Assembly: GCA_028583605.1 (NCBI GenBank)
Contig: CM053330.1
Span: forward strand, 31,023,619 to 31,087,618
Direction of reading: 5' to 3'
Length of the DNA stretch: 64,000 nt
DNA from: Dastarcus helophoroides
Taxonomy: Eukaryota > Arthropoda > Insecta > Coleoptera > Bothrideridae
Part shown: positions 33,661 to 44,590 of the stretch, one piece after another
Numbering within the stretch: the first letter of the stretch is position 1
Layout: every line of letters starts with the position of its first letter
Notes under the pieces: model-generated
The model's input: only the letters and a program-made list of their open reading frames with translations
Databases searched by the model: none
Told to the model about the DNA's origin: nothing
Program-made: the position numbers and the translations under genes

Positions 33661-34466
33661 ATGGGTGCCAAGCCGCAATTTGGGACAATGAGGGTATTTG
33701 AAGAAAGATACATTAGAGTAGATTTTATCTTCCGAAAAAGAAAAACCGTTGATAAAATTATAAGAGCACACCTCATAACTTTAAATTCCACATTTTGACT
33801 TCAAACGTCAAATTTCGTTTCAACCACAACATATATATCGACTTTTTCCTTAAAATTGCGAGTTTTTAGTCAATATTTAAAATTCAGTTCTAAAATTTCT
33901 GACTTTGTAATTGTGGCAATCAAAACGTCTTGATATGTCATATTTGGCACACAGGTCTAGTCAAGTTGTAAACGTTTTCTCGGAATTCACCCATAGATTA
34001 AGTACACCTTTCAAACATGAATGGCATGGTGAAGTTCTTCACGGTTGCTAAATCCATCAAGCAATCGCTACCTTTTAGAAGTAAATCCTTTAACGAGATT
34101 AAAGTCTGTCGGTTTTGGGTTTTATCGACTGAGTTTTTACACTTTGCAACTAGGGATGCAAACGATAGTTCGATGTTTTGAAAACATCGATGTATCGTTT
34201 GTAAACATCGATGGTAAATAGGGATGCAACATCGTTCAAAAAAGCATCGATGTTTGAACATCGATATTTTTTTCAATGAAACATCGATGTCCCAAACATC
34301 GGTATCAAGTATCGATACATCGATGTTTCTCCGATATTTTTAAAATATTTAATTGCGAGTTTAAGAAGTTCAAATTAGGAAAGTGTAGAAAATAATAAAA
34401 ATTTCGAGTTTAATAGAAATTTCGATACTAAAGCACTGAACTAAACACTGTGGCTTGTGATTAAGT
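33661..34466. other. AT-rich DNA with CATCGATG-rich patch
   Basis: 34150-34325 carries about ten copies of ACATCGATG/CATCGATGT in both orientations, starting with GGGATGCAAACGATAG. The pattern is typical of ends or interiors of hAT-like MITEs. A related patch occurs at 59510-59600. No gene. Confidence 0.45.
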
Positions 34467-34769
34467 CCAAAGAAGGTTTCACCCCTTTACCACATCGGCA
34501 ATTAAATAAATAATTACGCGATACGTATTTCGCCAGCAGAACTGGCATTTTCAAGCGCACTAATCTTAAACGATTAGCAAAAGATGCATCGACGTCATCT
34601 GCATTGAGATTCAGTATCGATTTGAATCTCAATGCAGATGACGTCGATGCATCTTTTGCTAATCGTTTAAGATTAGTGCGCTTGAAAATGCCAGTTCTGC
34701 TGGCGAAATACGTATCGCGTAATTATTTATTTAATTGCCGATGTGGTAAAGGGGTGAAACCTTCTTTGG
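34467..34769. repeat. Family D palindrome, 147-bp perfect arms, hammerhead-like module
   Basis: 34467-34613 is the reverse complement of 34623-34769 with no mismatch seen, around a 9-bp centre (GTATCGATT). Each arm carries, reading outward from the centre, a hammerhead-like arrangement. Stem I is UGCGC/GCGUA and the core UUGAAAA (expected CUGANGA). An extra U follows, then stem II GCCAG/CUGGC with loop UUCUG, GAAA, palindromic stem III AUACGUAU, and C at the cleavage position. Two core bases deviate. A diverged relative of one arm lies at 49799-49865. Mirror-image reading frames in the two arms are a consequence of the palindrome. Confidence 0.8.
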
Positions 34770-36129
34770 AGAAATTTCGACTTTTTCTCGGAATTCGGTG
34801 ATTAAAGTTAAAATTTCGACTTTATCTCGAAATTTAGACTTTTCTCTCGAAAATACCACTTTTTTCCCGAAATTTCGCCTTTAATTTCGAAGTTTCGACT
34901 TCTTTTTAGAAATTTCGAAATTAAAATCAAAATTTCGACTTTAATCTCAACATTTCGACTATAAGTATACACGCAACTTAGGTTAGGCATATAATCTTGA
35001 CAGATGGCAGTAGGGTTCAGTTATTTAAATTTTTAATAGCCAAAATTTCGACTTTTTTCTCGAAATTTCTATTTTAAAGTAGAAATTTTGACTTTAATTT
35101 TGGAATTTCGAGAAAAAAGTTGACATTTCGAACTAAAAGTCGAAATTCCAAGCAAAAACTTAAAAATTCGCTTTTTAACTCGAAGTTCCTAATAAATATT
35201 TTTTTAAATTACGCCTACTACTACGCCTAATTTCCTTAATTATTTGTTATGAAATGACAATTATTTTTCTTCCGAATTTAAACCTATATTTTTTTATTTT
35301 TTCCTCCAAAATTTTATAGTAAACGCAAAATCTACGTTTTTTTGAACCGAAAATTACGTTTGAAGATTAACGTTTTCGAAAAAAAGTATAAATTTTATTT
35401 TGAGTTATACTCAAAATTTTAAAAATTTCGACTTTAATCTCAAATGTTTATAAAAAATGCTTGATAAAAATTCAAGGTTAAATGCTGGATCTGAAGAAAA
35501 AGCTAAAATTTGGGGAAAAAACTAACATATTGATAAAAATAAAACTTCTGTAATGCAAAATTTTGGAATTTTGAAACTTAAATGAATTTTAAAAATGTCA
35601 AAATTTTAAAAATGTCCAACATTTTGAAAAAGAATTTAAAATTTTAAAGAACTTCAGAAATTGTAAAAAAGCCTAAATTTTGAAAAATGTTGATATGTTT
35701 ATAAAAAATTCAGTCAAAAAGTCAAAATTTGGATAAACCTCTTTTTAAAAAAGTCAGGCAAAATTTTATGTAAATGCTAAACTTCATAAAAGTCGAAATT
35801 TAAATTTTGAAAAAGTTTTGGAGTCGCATTAATTAAAAAAAAGTCAAAATTTCAAATAAAAAGATTTCCAAAAATGTGGAAAAGCTAAGAAGGCGTAGAA
35901 AGGCAATCGATTGAAAAACATTTTTTTAGAAATTTCGATTTTTTTCTTCAAATTTAGACTTTAATCCCGAAATTTCCGCTTGAATTTCGAAAATTTTGAC
36001 TTATATCTTCAAATTTCGACTTTTTTGTCGAAATTTCGACTTTAATCTCGGAATTTATACTTTTTTATCAAAATTTCGACTTTAAATTGGAAATTTTGAC
36101 TTTTACCTCGAAATTCCGAGATTAAAGTT
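34770..36129. repeat. CGAAATTTCGACTTTAATCT-type short repeats
   Basis: 34770-34960, 35040-35180 and 35935-36180 contain loose tandem copies of an approximately 22-bp motif (AAATTTCGACTTTAATCTCG and variants) in both orientations. 34975-35030 is a short copy of the block AACTTAGGTTAGGCA...TGGCAGTAGGGTTCAGT found in the foldback element at 36.1-37.7 kb. No gene. Confidence 0.65.
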
Positions 36130-37712
36130 TAAATTTCAACTTTAATCTCGAAATTTTAAGACAAAAGTCGAAATTTTGGTAATTAAAACTGGAAATTACT
36201 GAACGCAGCCTACTGCTAAGTGTCAAATTGTTGGAAAAGGGGTGAGGTGGGACGCAACTGTCATCTGCCTAACTTAACCAAAGAGCACGAAATTTCTACT
36301 TGAAAGTCGAAATTGCGAGAGGAGTCGAATTTTCTAGATTAAAGTCGAAAATTCGACAAAAAAGTCGAAATTTCAAGAAAAATATCGAAATTTTGATTTT
36401 AAAATCGAAATTTCTAAAAAAAAATATTTTAGTTAACGTCCTTTCTACGCTGTTGTAAAATTCTGAAAAAATAGTTAAAAATTTAAAGACAAAATTTTGA
36501 TAGAGATTTGAAAAACCTAATTTTCAAAAAAAAGACAAAATTTTTGAAGTCCTACTAATTTTATTTGAAAATAAATTGTAATTTAGACCAAAGTAAAGAT
36601 TTTTAAAATATTCGAAATTTTTAAAAATAGTTAATTTTTTGAAAAGAACAAAATTTTGAAATAATGTTCAAAATTGAAAAATATCGAAATGTTTAAAAAT
36701 TGAAATACAGAACTTGTCCCCTCAAACCAAGAAAGATTAAAAAACACAACAAACGTTGCTCTAACGCGTTTCAACTGCCAAGCTGTCATCTTCAGAGAGA
36801 TCCTTTACCAAAAATCGAAATATTTAAAAAGAAAGTCGAAATTTTCAAGAGTTGCTTTTAAAGAAAAATTCAAATTTTTTTTATTAAAAACGAAATTTTC
36901 AAAAACCCAAGGTTTTTTAAAAGTGCTTTTAATATAACTTAGAAAAATGTAATTCTGAAATGATAAGGATTTAAAAAAAATCGAAATTTTGAGAAATAGC
37001 CAAAAATTTAAAAAATGGGTGAAATTTTGATAAAATGTTGAGATTTCAAAATATCCGAATTTTCAAAAAAAGTTGGACTTTTAAAATATAGTTAAAATTA
37101 AAAAAAATAATTGACAATTGAAAAAACATCGAAATTGGTTTGAAAATTTCGGCTTTCTTTTTAAACATTTTGATATTTTTCAATTTTGCACCTTATTTCA
37201 AAATTTTGTTCTTTTTAAAATTTCGACTTTTTTAAAAATTTTTACTTTGGTCAAAATTAAAATTTATCTTGGAATAAAATTAGTAGGACAAAAATTTCGT
37301 CTTTTTTGAAAATTGGATTTTTTCAAATCTATGAAAATTTTGTCTTCAAATTTTTTACTATTTTTTCAGAATTTTTCAAAGGCGTAGAAATAACATTAAG
37401 TAGAATAAATTTTTGTTTAGAAATTTTCAGTTTAAAGTCGAAATTTCGACTCTTTTGTTAAAATTTCGACTTTTTTCTTGAGATTTCGACTTTTTTCTCG
37501 AAATTTCGATTTTAATCTAAAAAATTCAACTTTCAAGTAGAAATTTCTGTATTCTATGGTTAAGTTAGGCAGATATCAGTTGCGTCGCACCTTACTCCTT
37601 TTCCAACAATTTGACACTTGGCAGTAGGGTGCGTTCAGTAATTTCCATTTTTAATTACCAACATTTCGACTTTTATCTCAAAATTTCGAGATTAAGGTTG
37701 ACCTCGGAATTT
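36130..37712. mobile_element. Large foldback element with ~570-bp arms and a nested family A insertion
   Basis: Left arm ~36130-36705 and right arm ~37145-37712 are reverse complements; shared words include GGTAATTAAAA, AAATTGTTGGAAAAGG, CGCAACTG, TCTGCCTAACTTAAC, TTCTGAAAAAATAG and AAGAACAAAATTTTGAAATA. The spacer holds a family A hammerhead repeat inserted at 36704. No coding sequence. Confidence 0.8.
36704..36805 (-). repeat. Family A hammerhead-type repeat, single arm, nested
   Basis: Minus-strand module 36759-36799 has an intact core: stem I CUCU/AGAG, CUGAAGA, extra U, stem II GACAGC/GCAGUU with loop UUG, GAAA, palindromic stem III ACGCGU, U at the cleavage position. It interrupts the left arm of the larger foldback element. 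Confidence 0.8.
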
Positions 37713-37995
37713 CGAAAAAAAAACGTGAAATTTCCAATTTAAAGTCGAAATTCTGAAAGTGTAAACTTGGAATTTTAAAAAAAGATGAACATTTTGATAT
37801 TAAAATAAGAAAATTTGAAAAAAAAAAGACAAAGGGTTTAAAGCCTAAATTCTCATAAAAAATACAGTTTAAAATTTTGAGGAAAAGAATGTTGAATTTA
37901 AAGCCGATTGTGATATTGAAAATGTATTTAAAAAATTCTTGTGTAACCTTGAAATTTAAGAAAAAATTCAAAATGTTCACTATGGCAAATACAAA
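37713..37995. repeat. AT-rich degenerate repeats
   Basis: A-rich low-complexity sequence. A 100-codon minus-strand frame is Phe/Ile/Lys-rich and not a credible gene. Confidence 0.55.
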
Positions 37996-38362
37996 TGGTA
38001 TGTGAATTGAATGAGTAGATTTGAGAATGGTAATGGGGATGGTTCCCTGGTTAGCAAAGCTTGCCGGGAACGTGAAGGTCTTGGGTTCGTCTCCCAGTAC
38101 TGATCACACATTTTTAACTCTACTACAATCAGAAGTGGGGATTCACCTGACAAGCATAGCACTTTACCGAGGTGTTGGTTGACAGCCGAGGACGGATGTG
38201 TTGTTAGGAGTGGCCGAGCTACGGCAGATACCGAGAGTACGGTATGTGAATGAGTAGAGTCGAGAGTAGTAGTGGCGATGGTTGGGAAGTCTGTAACGTG
38301 AAGGTCCTGGGTTCGACTTCCAGTCGCTGATCAAACATTTTTAACTCTACTACTACATCACT
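37996..38362. mobile_element. Pair of tRNA-derived SINE copies
   Basis: Copies at 37996-38128 and 38241-38362 share GGTATGTGAAT, AATGAGTAGA, GTGAAGGTC, a pol III B-box-like GGGTTCG, CTGATCA and CACATTTTTAACTCTACTAC. The intervening ~110 bp (GAGTGGCCGAGCTACGGC and neighbours) is probably SINE body. Arranged as a direct tandem pair. Confidence 0.65.
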
Positions 38363-38552
38363 AAGAATCGAATTTCAAAGAAAATGCAACAGTTGAAGAT
38401 GTAAACCTAGAATTATGTGAAAAGAGCCGAAATTTAAAAAAACAGCCAGAATCTATGAAAAATTTAGAGCGAATTATCAAGGTTTCAAAAAATGCAAAAA
38501 AAACGTTTCTGTTTAAACCAAAAATCTAGAAAAAGAGGCTTTAAACTTGACT
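38363..38552. repeat. A-rich spacer
   Basis: Low-complexity sequence, no features. Confidence 0.5.
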
Positions 38553-38783
38553 TTTGTTGGAACAGACTGGTCCTTGATTATCTTCAAAAATTGAAATATG
38601 AATCTTGTCCCCTAAAATCAAGAAAAATTAAAAAACACAACAAAGGTTGCTCTAACGCGTTTCGATACTCTCTCTAAAGATGATAGCTTGGATATCGAAA
38701 CGCGTTAGAGCAACTTTTGTTGTGTTTTTCAATCTTGCTTGGTTTCGGGGGACAAAATTTGTATTTCAATTTAAACTTGAAAT
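38553..38783. repeat. Family A hammerhead-type foldback, both ends preserved
   Basis: Best view of the element limits: left end GGAACAGACTGGTCCTTG; the arms then read AATTGAAATATGAATCTTGT ... and its reverse complement. The left arm has lost its core. The right-arm module 38670-38710 is CUCU, CUAAAGA (one core change), U, GAUAGC/GAUAUC, GAAA, stem III ACGCGU, U, AGAG. Confidence 0.85.
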
Positions 38784-39521
38784 TTCAAAAAAAATTTAAA
38801 TTTCGTGCTTTAAAGTGAAAATTAAAAAAATCAAAACCACCAAGTTTTGAATTTACAATCAAAAAAGTCCAAAGGAAGGAATTGTACTCTAAGAATTTTG
38901 GGAACAAATTTGAAATTTCAAACAAAAAATTCTAAGTTAAAAAAAATTCAAGCAAAATCTCTAAATTTTCAAAACCAAAAATTTTGAGAAAAGAGGCATA
39001 ATTTCGAGAAAAATTTGACATTTATTATTTTTTAAAACCTTAAGAGTTTAAAGGAAAATGGTAGAACGAAAGGTAAACATTTCGTGTTAAAAACCATAAA
39101 AAATGTCAAATTTCCAAAATAAAAAAAAAGTATAGAAAGTGTTAAAACTTGCAATTTGAAATATCGAAAAAATATAGACCTTTCGAAATTAATGTCGCGA
39201 AAAAAAAATTATTTTTAATTCAAATTTTGGAATTTAAACCAAACATTTCGTTTAAGAAAGAAAAAGTTGAAAATGTAGGTTGTGACTTTTCAGAAAAAAA
39301 TGACAATTTTTCGAGTATAAAGTCAACATTTTAGAGAAAAAATTAAAATTGTTATTTTAAGGTCGCAATTGAGAAGAAATAATTTTGACAAAAATGGGGG
39401 CTTTTTCGAAAAACAAGTGCAATGTTTGAGGAAAAAAAAAATAGTTATAAAACCCCCTGAGAAAAAATGATGTTTCACGTTTGTCTACAATTTAAGAAAA
39501 AAAGTAAAACATTGAAAGTGA
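38784..39521. repeat. A-rich degenerate repeats
   Basis: Low-complexity A-rich DNA, no gene supported. Confidence 0.6.
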
Positions 39522-39522
39522 A

Positions 39523-39779
39523 CTCTAATGCACAGACCAATAGGTTTGAACATTTATTAGATTCGAAGTTTGGAAACCAAAGACCGGTTTCGATCTTATT
39601 AGATCGAATCCAACTCAAATGCTAACGTTGATTCTTTAGTACTTAGTTGCCGGAACATTTGTTAGCATTTGAGTTGGATATACCAAACTGACGAGATCTA
39701 ATAAGGTCGAAAATGGTCTCTGGTTCCAAAACTTCGAATTTAATAAATTGTTAAACCTATTGGTCTGTGCATTAGAATC
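39523..39779. repeat. Family B foldback with hammerhead-type module
   Basis: About 257 bp; the two arms are reverse complements bounded by CTAATGCACAGACCAATAGG at both ends. On the plus strand 39682-39724 reads stem I ACCAAA, core CUGACGA (fully consensus), stem II GAUC/GGUC with loop UAAUAA, GAAA, short stem III, UC, then UCUGGU pairing back to ACCAAA. The left arm has lost the core bases but keeps an undamaged palindromic stem III (ACCGGU) and UUUGGU, which pairs perfectly with ACCAAA. Confidence 0.8.
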
Positions 39780-39780
39780 C

Positions 39781-39920
39781 TCGTCTTCTGGGGACTTTCC
39801 TAGAGAGCAACCGTTTCGCTAGGTGGCAGTGTTTTAACTGTTGATAGTTTAGCTACCTATGATTCACTATACACGCCTAGAGGACTGCATGATATGTAGT
39901 CCAGGTTGTATTCTACCTGC
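39781..39920 (+). repeat. Dispersed repeat, copy 2 (partner 28043-28180)
   Basis: High identity with the 28-kb copy. It lacks the hAT-like MITE found at the 3' edge of that copy, so it serves approximately as an empty site. It directly abuts the family B foldback. Confidence 0.8.
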
Positions 39921-40180
39921 ATTGAAGGTGAAACTCGAAATTTTTCAACAAAAAGTTAACATTCCTAACATTTTGAAAATAAAATAAACATCTCTCGAAA
40001 TTTTGGCGTGCTAAGTTAAAATTTTATCGAAAAGAAGAAATAATTATAAATTTAGATTCGAATATTAGATATAATTAATAAAGCAAAGTTTTCGGAAAAA
40101 AAGTGCAATTTTTAAAGAAAATTAGGATTTCTATGCTGTAAATTGCCTAAAAGTCAATGAAATGTAACAAAGAGCTATCT
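39921..40180. repeat. A-rich spacer
   Basis: Low-complexity DNA. Confidence 0.5.
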
Positions 40181-41426
40181 GTGACATTTCAGACGGAAAT
40201 ATCGTGAAAAGTCAAGGTAAAACTCGGTAGACGGTCACAAGATCTTCACGTAGTGCAGTTAAAGCCCAGATATCATCTTTCGATCCTTCTCATATAACGT
40301 CGCGGATAGGAATGGAATAGCAAACACGCTGCATGCTCAGTTTACTTAAAAGAGTGCTTGACCACATCAACTTTATTAGAAGATAAGAGACAAATGTTGT
40401 GCAAGCACGAAATATACAAATAAGTGAATTACTGAATAGTTGAATGCATGTTTATCTAGATGGGACGAAGTTGGTGTTTGGTTACAAGCTGACGTACATG
40501 GTAATGTGAACTTAGCGGTGGGACTTCAGATTGACTACGGAAATCATCCTATAAGTTGTAGATGTGATTAGCCGCCCATACACCAGCAGATTATTCGACG
40601 AATTGGATATGGCACATATCAAATCAGCGGAATTAACTTTGCGTTAATGGGCAGGACCGAGCCACAGGCTAATCGGCATATTTTATCTTGCACAGACTAA
40701 ATATGTCAGTTAGTGGCTGACTTTGACATCTTTCATTCAAAATGCCAGATAACACCAGATAAATCTCGGGTGCATGCAAACATACCTTGAGTCGAGTCCA
40801 ATTCATACAAAAGTGACGAGTATTAGCCCACTAACGTGGAGATTTTAACTGACAGATTTAATTGGAGGTTACAATATGTGTACAGTTATGTACGTTAGTG
40901 GAAAGCATCATATTTGGTATGTATCGAGCCAAGTGGGCAGATATATCCTTACGGATTAAATCCGCAGATCAGATAGGTTCGTGTATTGTGGGCTAATGAT
41001 TTGGCCAAGAATTAAAATTGATTTAATCTACTCAGGATTCAGCATTTGGACATCTTTACTTGCGCCAAGGAATATTTTTGATGGCGTTTTGTTGAAATAT
41101 GATGTCCTCAGTTACATTTAACGGACTAATGTTACAATCTAGGAATGTTTCTTATAATTTTAGTTTCTACTTATAATTGTTATATTCATCTTTTCAATTG
41201 ATATCGTCCGTGGGGAGATCAGATGCAGTCTCGTTGCGATAATTCCAGTAAATTAACGGCTTCGTTTGCTCGTGTGTACGTTATACTGTGGTAAGCTGTT
41301 TTCCTAACCTAACCATGACCCACTTGAATACGAGAACATTGGCAACAAAGCTATTTACAAGATCAAGTTGCAGTTTCTATTGAATTGATGCAATCAATCG
41401 TAAAGATAATTAACCGCATCAAATAG
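40181..41426. other. Balanced-composition island, unassigned
   Basis: About 1.25 kb of even composition among low-complexity sequence; stops are frequent in all frames. GTGGGCTAATGATTTGGCC and TTAGCCCACTAACGTGG (inverted relative to each other) suggest an old transposon. Otherwise it could be intronic or regulatory DNA. Confidence 0.4.
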
Positions 41427-41551
41427 GAAACCACCGTTAAAATTCAAGGTGTTCCATTAAATTCAAGACGAATTCGCCTTTTAACGGATTTCACCGGAAT
41501 TGGGAGAGTCATCGATGACGAATCCTCATCACTATCGAAGTATTTCTTAAA
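41427..41551 (+). CDS. Possible plus-strand coding exon (125 nt)
   Basis: Open in one frame from an AG at 41425-41426 to a consensus donor (TTCTTAAA then GTAAGTAC). Reads ETTVKIQGVPLNSRRIRLLT then DFTGIGRVIDDESSSLSKYF. It would enter in phase 0 and leave in phase 2. The acceptor has no pyrimidine tract. The minus strand is also partly open (FDSDEDSSSMTLPIP), so coding strand and reality are uncertain. Not recognised. Confidence 0.25.
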
Positions 41552-41744
41552 GTAAGTACTCTATAGAAGAAGAAAAAGCAGTTTCCCAAACGACTCTATT
41601 TTAGCACGTTCGTAGCGTTGAAACATAGCAGCAAATTCAAATGTTGTATCTTCTCTAAACCATACTTGAGTTGTGTGCTACTACAGACCATGGTCTGTGT
41701 GTACTACATTCAGGCCCGCCGCGTGCCCATCAATTTTCCATAAA
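41552..41744. other. Balanced sequence
   Basis: Continuation of the balanced island; no gene supported. Confidence 0.35.
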
Positions 41745-41862
41745 TACTCAAAATTGAAATACAAAACTTGTCCCCTGAAACCAAGAAAGATTAAAAAACA
41801 CAACAGACGTTGCTCTAACGCGTTTCGACAGCCAAGCTGCAATCTTCAGAGAGATACTCAAA
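41745..41862 (-). repeat. Family A hammerhead-type repeat, single arm, intact module
   Basis: Minus-strand module 41813-41853 is among the best preserved: stem I CUCU/AGAG, core CUGAAGA, extra U, stem II UGCAGC/GCUGUC with loop UUG, GAAA, palindromic stem III ACGCGU, U at the cleavage site. Flanking arm sequence (TTGTCCCCTGAAACCAAG, CACAACAGACGTTGC) matches the family. Confidence 0.85.
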
Positions 41863-41942
41863 ATTACAACAACAAAAATGAAAAGTTATAGCGAATTTAT
41901 ACTAAGAAGTTTGAGAAAATCGACATTTAAAAACAACACAAT

Positions 41943-42177
41943 GTTTCCGATCAATGAGTCCACCATGAAGAATTCAAAAACAATTCAAAATTTGTAAAAA
42001 ATGTCGAATTTCAAAGTTTAAAAATTTCATGTTTAAACTTTGAATTTCGAGTGAGGATTTCCAGAAGTTTTTAAATGTTAAATGTTTTTATTAAAATTTC
42101 GATTTTTGACTTTTTTGTTATATTTTCAGAATTTATCAATGGATTCATTCTTCATGGTGAACTCTTATTGACCGGAA
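41943..42177. repeat. Inverted repeat adjoining MITE family E
   Basis: Arms 41943-41973 and 42147-42177 (ATTCTTCATGGTG, AACTCTTATTGACCGG and reverse complement) enclose ~170 bp of AT-rich DNA. Confidence 0.65.
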
Positions 42178-42180
42178 ATA

Positions 42181-42443
42181 TTATGTTTATTTATTTTATT
42201 TAACATTTCTTGGGCCCAGTTTGGAAATATTGAAATTTTTATTGTTTGTCGACAATATGACAACATAGAACATGTTCTACTAACCTCTTATTTTGTCAAC
42301 TGTCATAAGGTGACGTTTTAAATAAATTTAAATATCACGCAGTCATATTTCAAAAACTGTTTGGAATATTGTCAACAGACAATAAAAATTTAAATATTTC
42401 CAAACTGGGCAGAAGAACTGTTAAATAAAATTAATAAACATTA
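42181..42443. mobile_element. MITE family E, both arms
   Basis: Arms 42181-42258 and 42366-42443 are reverse complements (TTTCCAAACTGGGC, ATATTGTC, AACAATAAAAATTT). The centre carries AACTGTCATAAGGTGACG and CACGCAGTCATATTTC. A second copy lacking the left arm lies at 3654-3806. No coding sequence. Confidence 0.8.
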
Positions 42444-43894
42444 TCAATGGATGTTTCAAATATTAACGTCGAAAGAGAAAAAAAGTATTGAAATATAAAA
42501 TATTACATTTTTAAAATGTCCAATTTCCATTAAAACTGATTTTGGTTTCCAAAACTTCCTATTTTTTCCTAAAATTTAACGTTTAATATATTCAAGATTT
42601 TAAACTCTTTTGACTCTGAACTCGAAAATAAATTCGACTTTTAAAATCAAATAATTCGATTTTATATCGAAATTTCATTTTTCGAAATTAAATTCGTAGT
42701 TACGAGATTGGAAACTAAGTCTCTATGGTGGCTTTTTCTATGATTCGGCACAATCTTGTTTGTTGATTTCTTTTGAAGTAATAAATATCTCAATTACACA
42801 TGAAAGAAAGAAAGAAACAACATTAACCAATAATTTAAAATTTCATTCAACTTGACTTCGTACTTTAAAAAAAATTTTAAAAGAATCGTCAAAAATATAA
42901 AAAATTGTAAATTTACCTACCTGTGCCAAAAATTTTAAAAAGCCGATATTTACAAAAGAAGTTAAAATTTCGTTAAGTTTTTGTTATCAAATATTTAACG
43001 AAAACCTTGTGGAATTTTTAAATTTTGTTGCGTTTTTTACCGTTAATAAATTTTATTAGTTATGAAAAGTTAAAATGTTAACACCAAAGAAAAAATGTCG
43101 AGATTTTGAAAAATCGTTTTAAAAAAGTTTAAAATTTGCAAATTTCCAAAAAAATTGGTATTTTCGACAAAAAAATCTAAATTAAAGTATTGTCAGCTTT
43201 TTCAAAAAGTCGACATTTAAAAAAAATTGGGAATTTGGAAAAGCTGAAAAATTTTCAAAAGAAATTAGAACTTTTTAAAAAGCTGGAAACTTTAAAACCG
43301 TGTCTAAAATTTCAATAACATTGGCAACATTTTTGAAAAAAGTCGAAAAAATAAAAAAAATTAAAATTAAAAAATTTTGGGCAGGTAATATTTTAAAAAA
43401 ATGGTCAAACATGATTTAAAAAAGTCGATATTTTTAAAAATAAACTTTAAAAAAATTCGAGAATTTGAAAGAATGGCGTAATTTTTAAAAAATTATGAAA
43501 ATTTTAAAAAACTGGAAATTTCAATAAGTATTCTAAAATATGTAGGGCCAAAATTTTGAAAAAATGCCTAGGGACATGTTTAAAAGTCAGAATAACGAAA
43601 AGTTAAAATTTTGGACAGAAAATTTTGAAAAAAAAATGAAAATTTGAAAAAATTTGAAAAAAGGTCCAGGTTTTCCGAATGATAAATTCGACATTTCGAT
43701 AAAAATGTAGAGATTTTGAAAAAAAAGCAGAAATTATCAAGAATATTTGAAAAATAGTAAAAAAAATTGAAAATTTCAAAAAGGTGACCCGAGATTTAAA
43801 ATAATTAAAAAAATTTTCGACAAAAGCCTATAATTTGAGGAGTGTCAAAATTAAAAAAAAATGACTGTTTACAAAATAAGCCTAAATTGTGGAT
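42444..43894. repeat. A-rich degenerate repeats
   Basis: Low-complexity A-rich DNA with AAAATTTTGAAAAA variants; no genes. Confidence 0.6.
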
Positions 43895-44590
43895 GGAACA
43901 AAATTCTTCTAGATTTAAAATTTCTAGAAAAAATGAAACTTTCAGATCATGGCCGAAATTTGGGATGACAATTTCAGAAAAAAAAGAAATTTGAGTTTAA
44001 ATCTAGAAATGAGAAAAAATGGAAACTTTAGTTGGAGAACACGCCACTGTCAAAACATAAGCCTTTTTCAAAATTTCAATTTCAGCTGAAATTTTAAAAA
44101 ATTCTTTTGGATTTTAACGTCTGAATTCTACAAAATACAAAATTTTTTAATGTTTTTTTCGCGAAAATGTCTGATAAGGTATTAAAATGTTATGAAAAAG
44201 TCTAACTTTGTAAAACAAAAACGCGATTAGAATTAAAATGTTGGAAAAAAATTCTAAATTTTAAAATTTCCAGAAAAATTGAAATTTCTAGATTATGGTC
44301 GAAACTTGGGATGAAAATTTTTAGAAAAAAGTATTAAATTTAAACTTAAATCTGGAAGTACGGAAAAACTGGAAAAACTCAGATGGAGAACACGCCATTG
44401 CCAGGAGCATAAGGTCCAAATTTCATACTCGAAATTTCCAAATTATCTTGAAGTTTCGACGATTTCAAAATTACGACTTTTCAAATTTCTCCTTTACTCC
44501 CAAAATTTCACAAAATCTCAATTTCTTTAGGGCAATTTTGACTATTTCATGAAAATTATTATATTTTTATCGAAATTTTTCAAAATTTGT
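43895..44590 (+). repeat. Tandem duplication, period ~351 bp
   Basis: TTGGGATGANAATTT, TTTAAATCTNGAA and GGAGAACACGCCA recur 351 bp apart (GGAGAACACGCC at 44034 and 44385). Two diverged copies. Confidence 0.7.

Noticed and set aside
34441..34801. Two near-identical 63-65 codon proteins on opposite strands
   Set aside because: They are the same sequence read from both arms of the perfect palindrome, with no splice or start context.
40776..40838. Minus-strand exon ending in a good donor (CTCAAG then GTATGT)
   Set aside because: All three frames contain stops and the sequence GTGGGCTAAT recurs nearby, suggesting a transposon.
42181..42443. Hammerhead module in MITE family E
   Set aside because: No CUGANGA/GAAA combination with pairing stems could be found on either strand.
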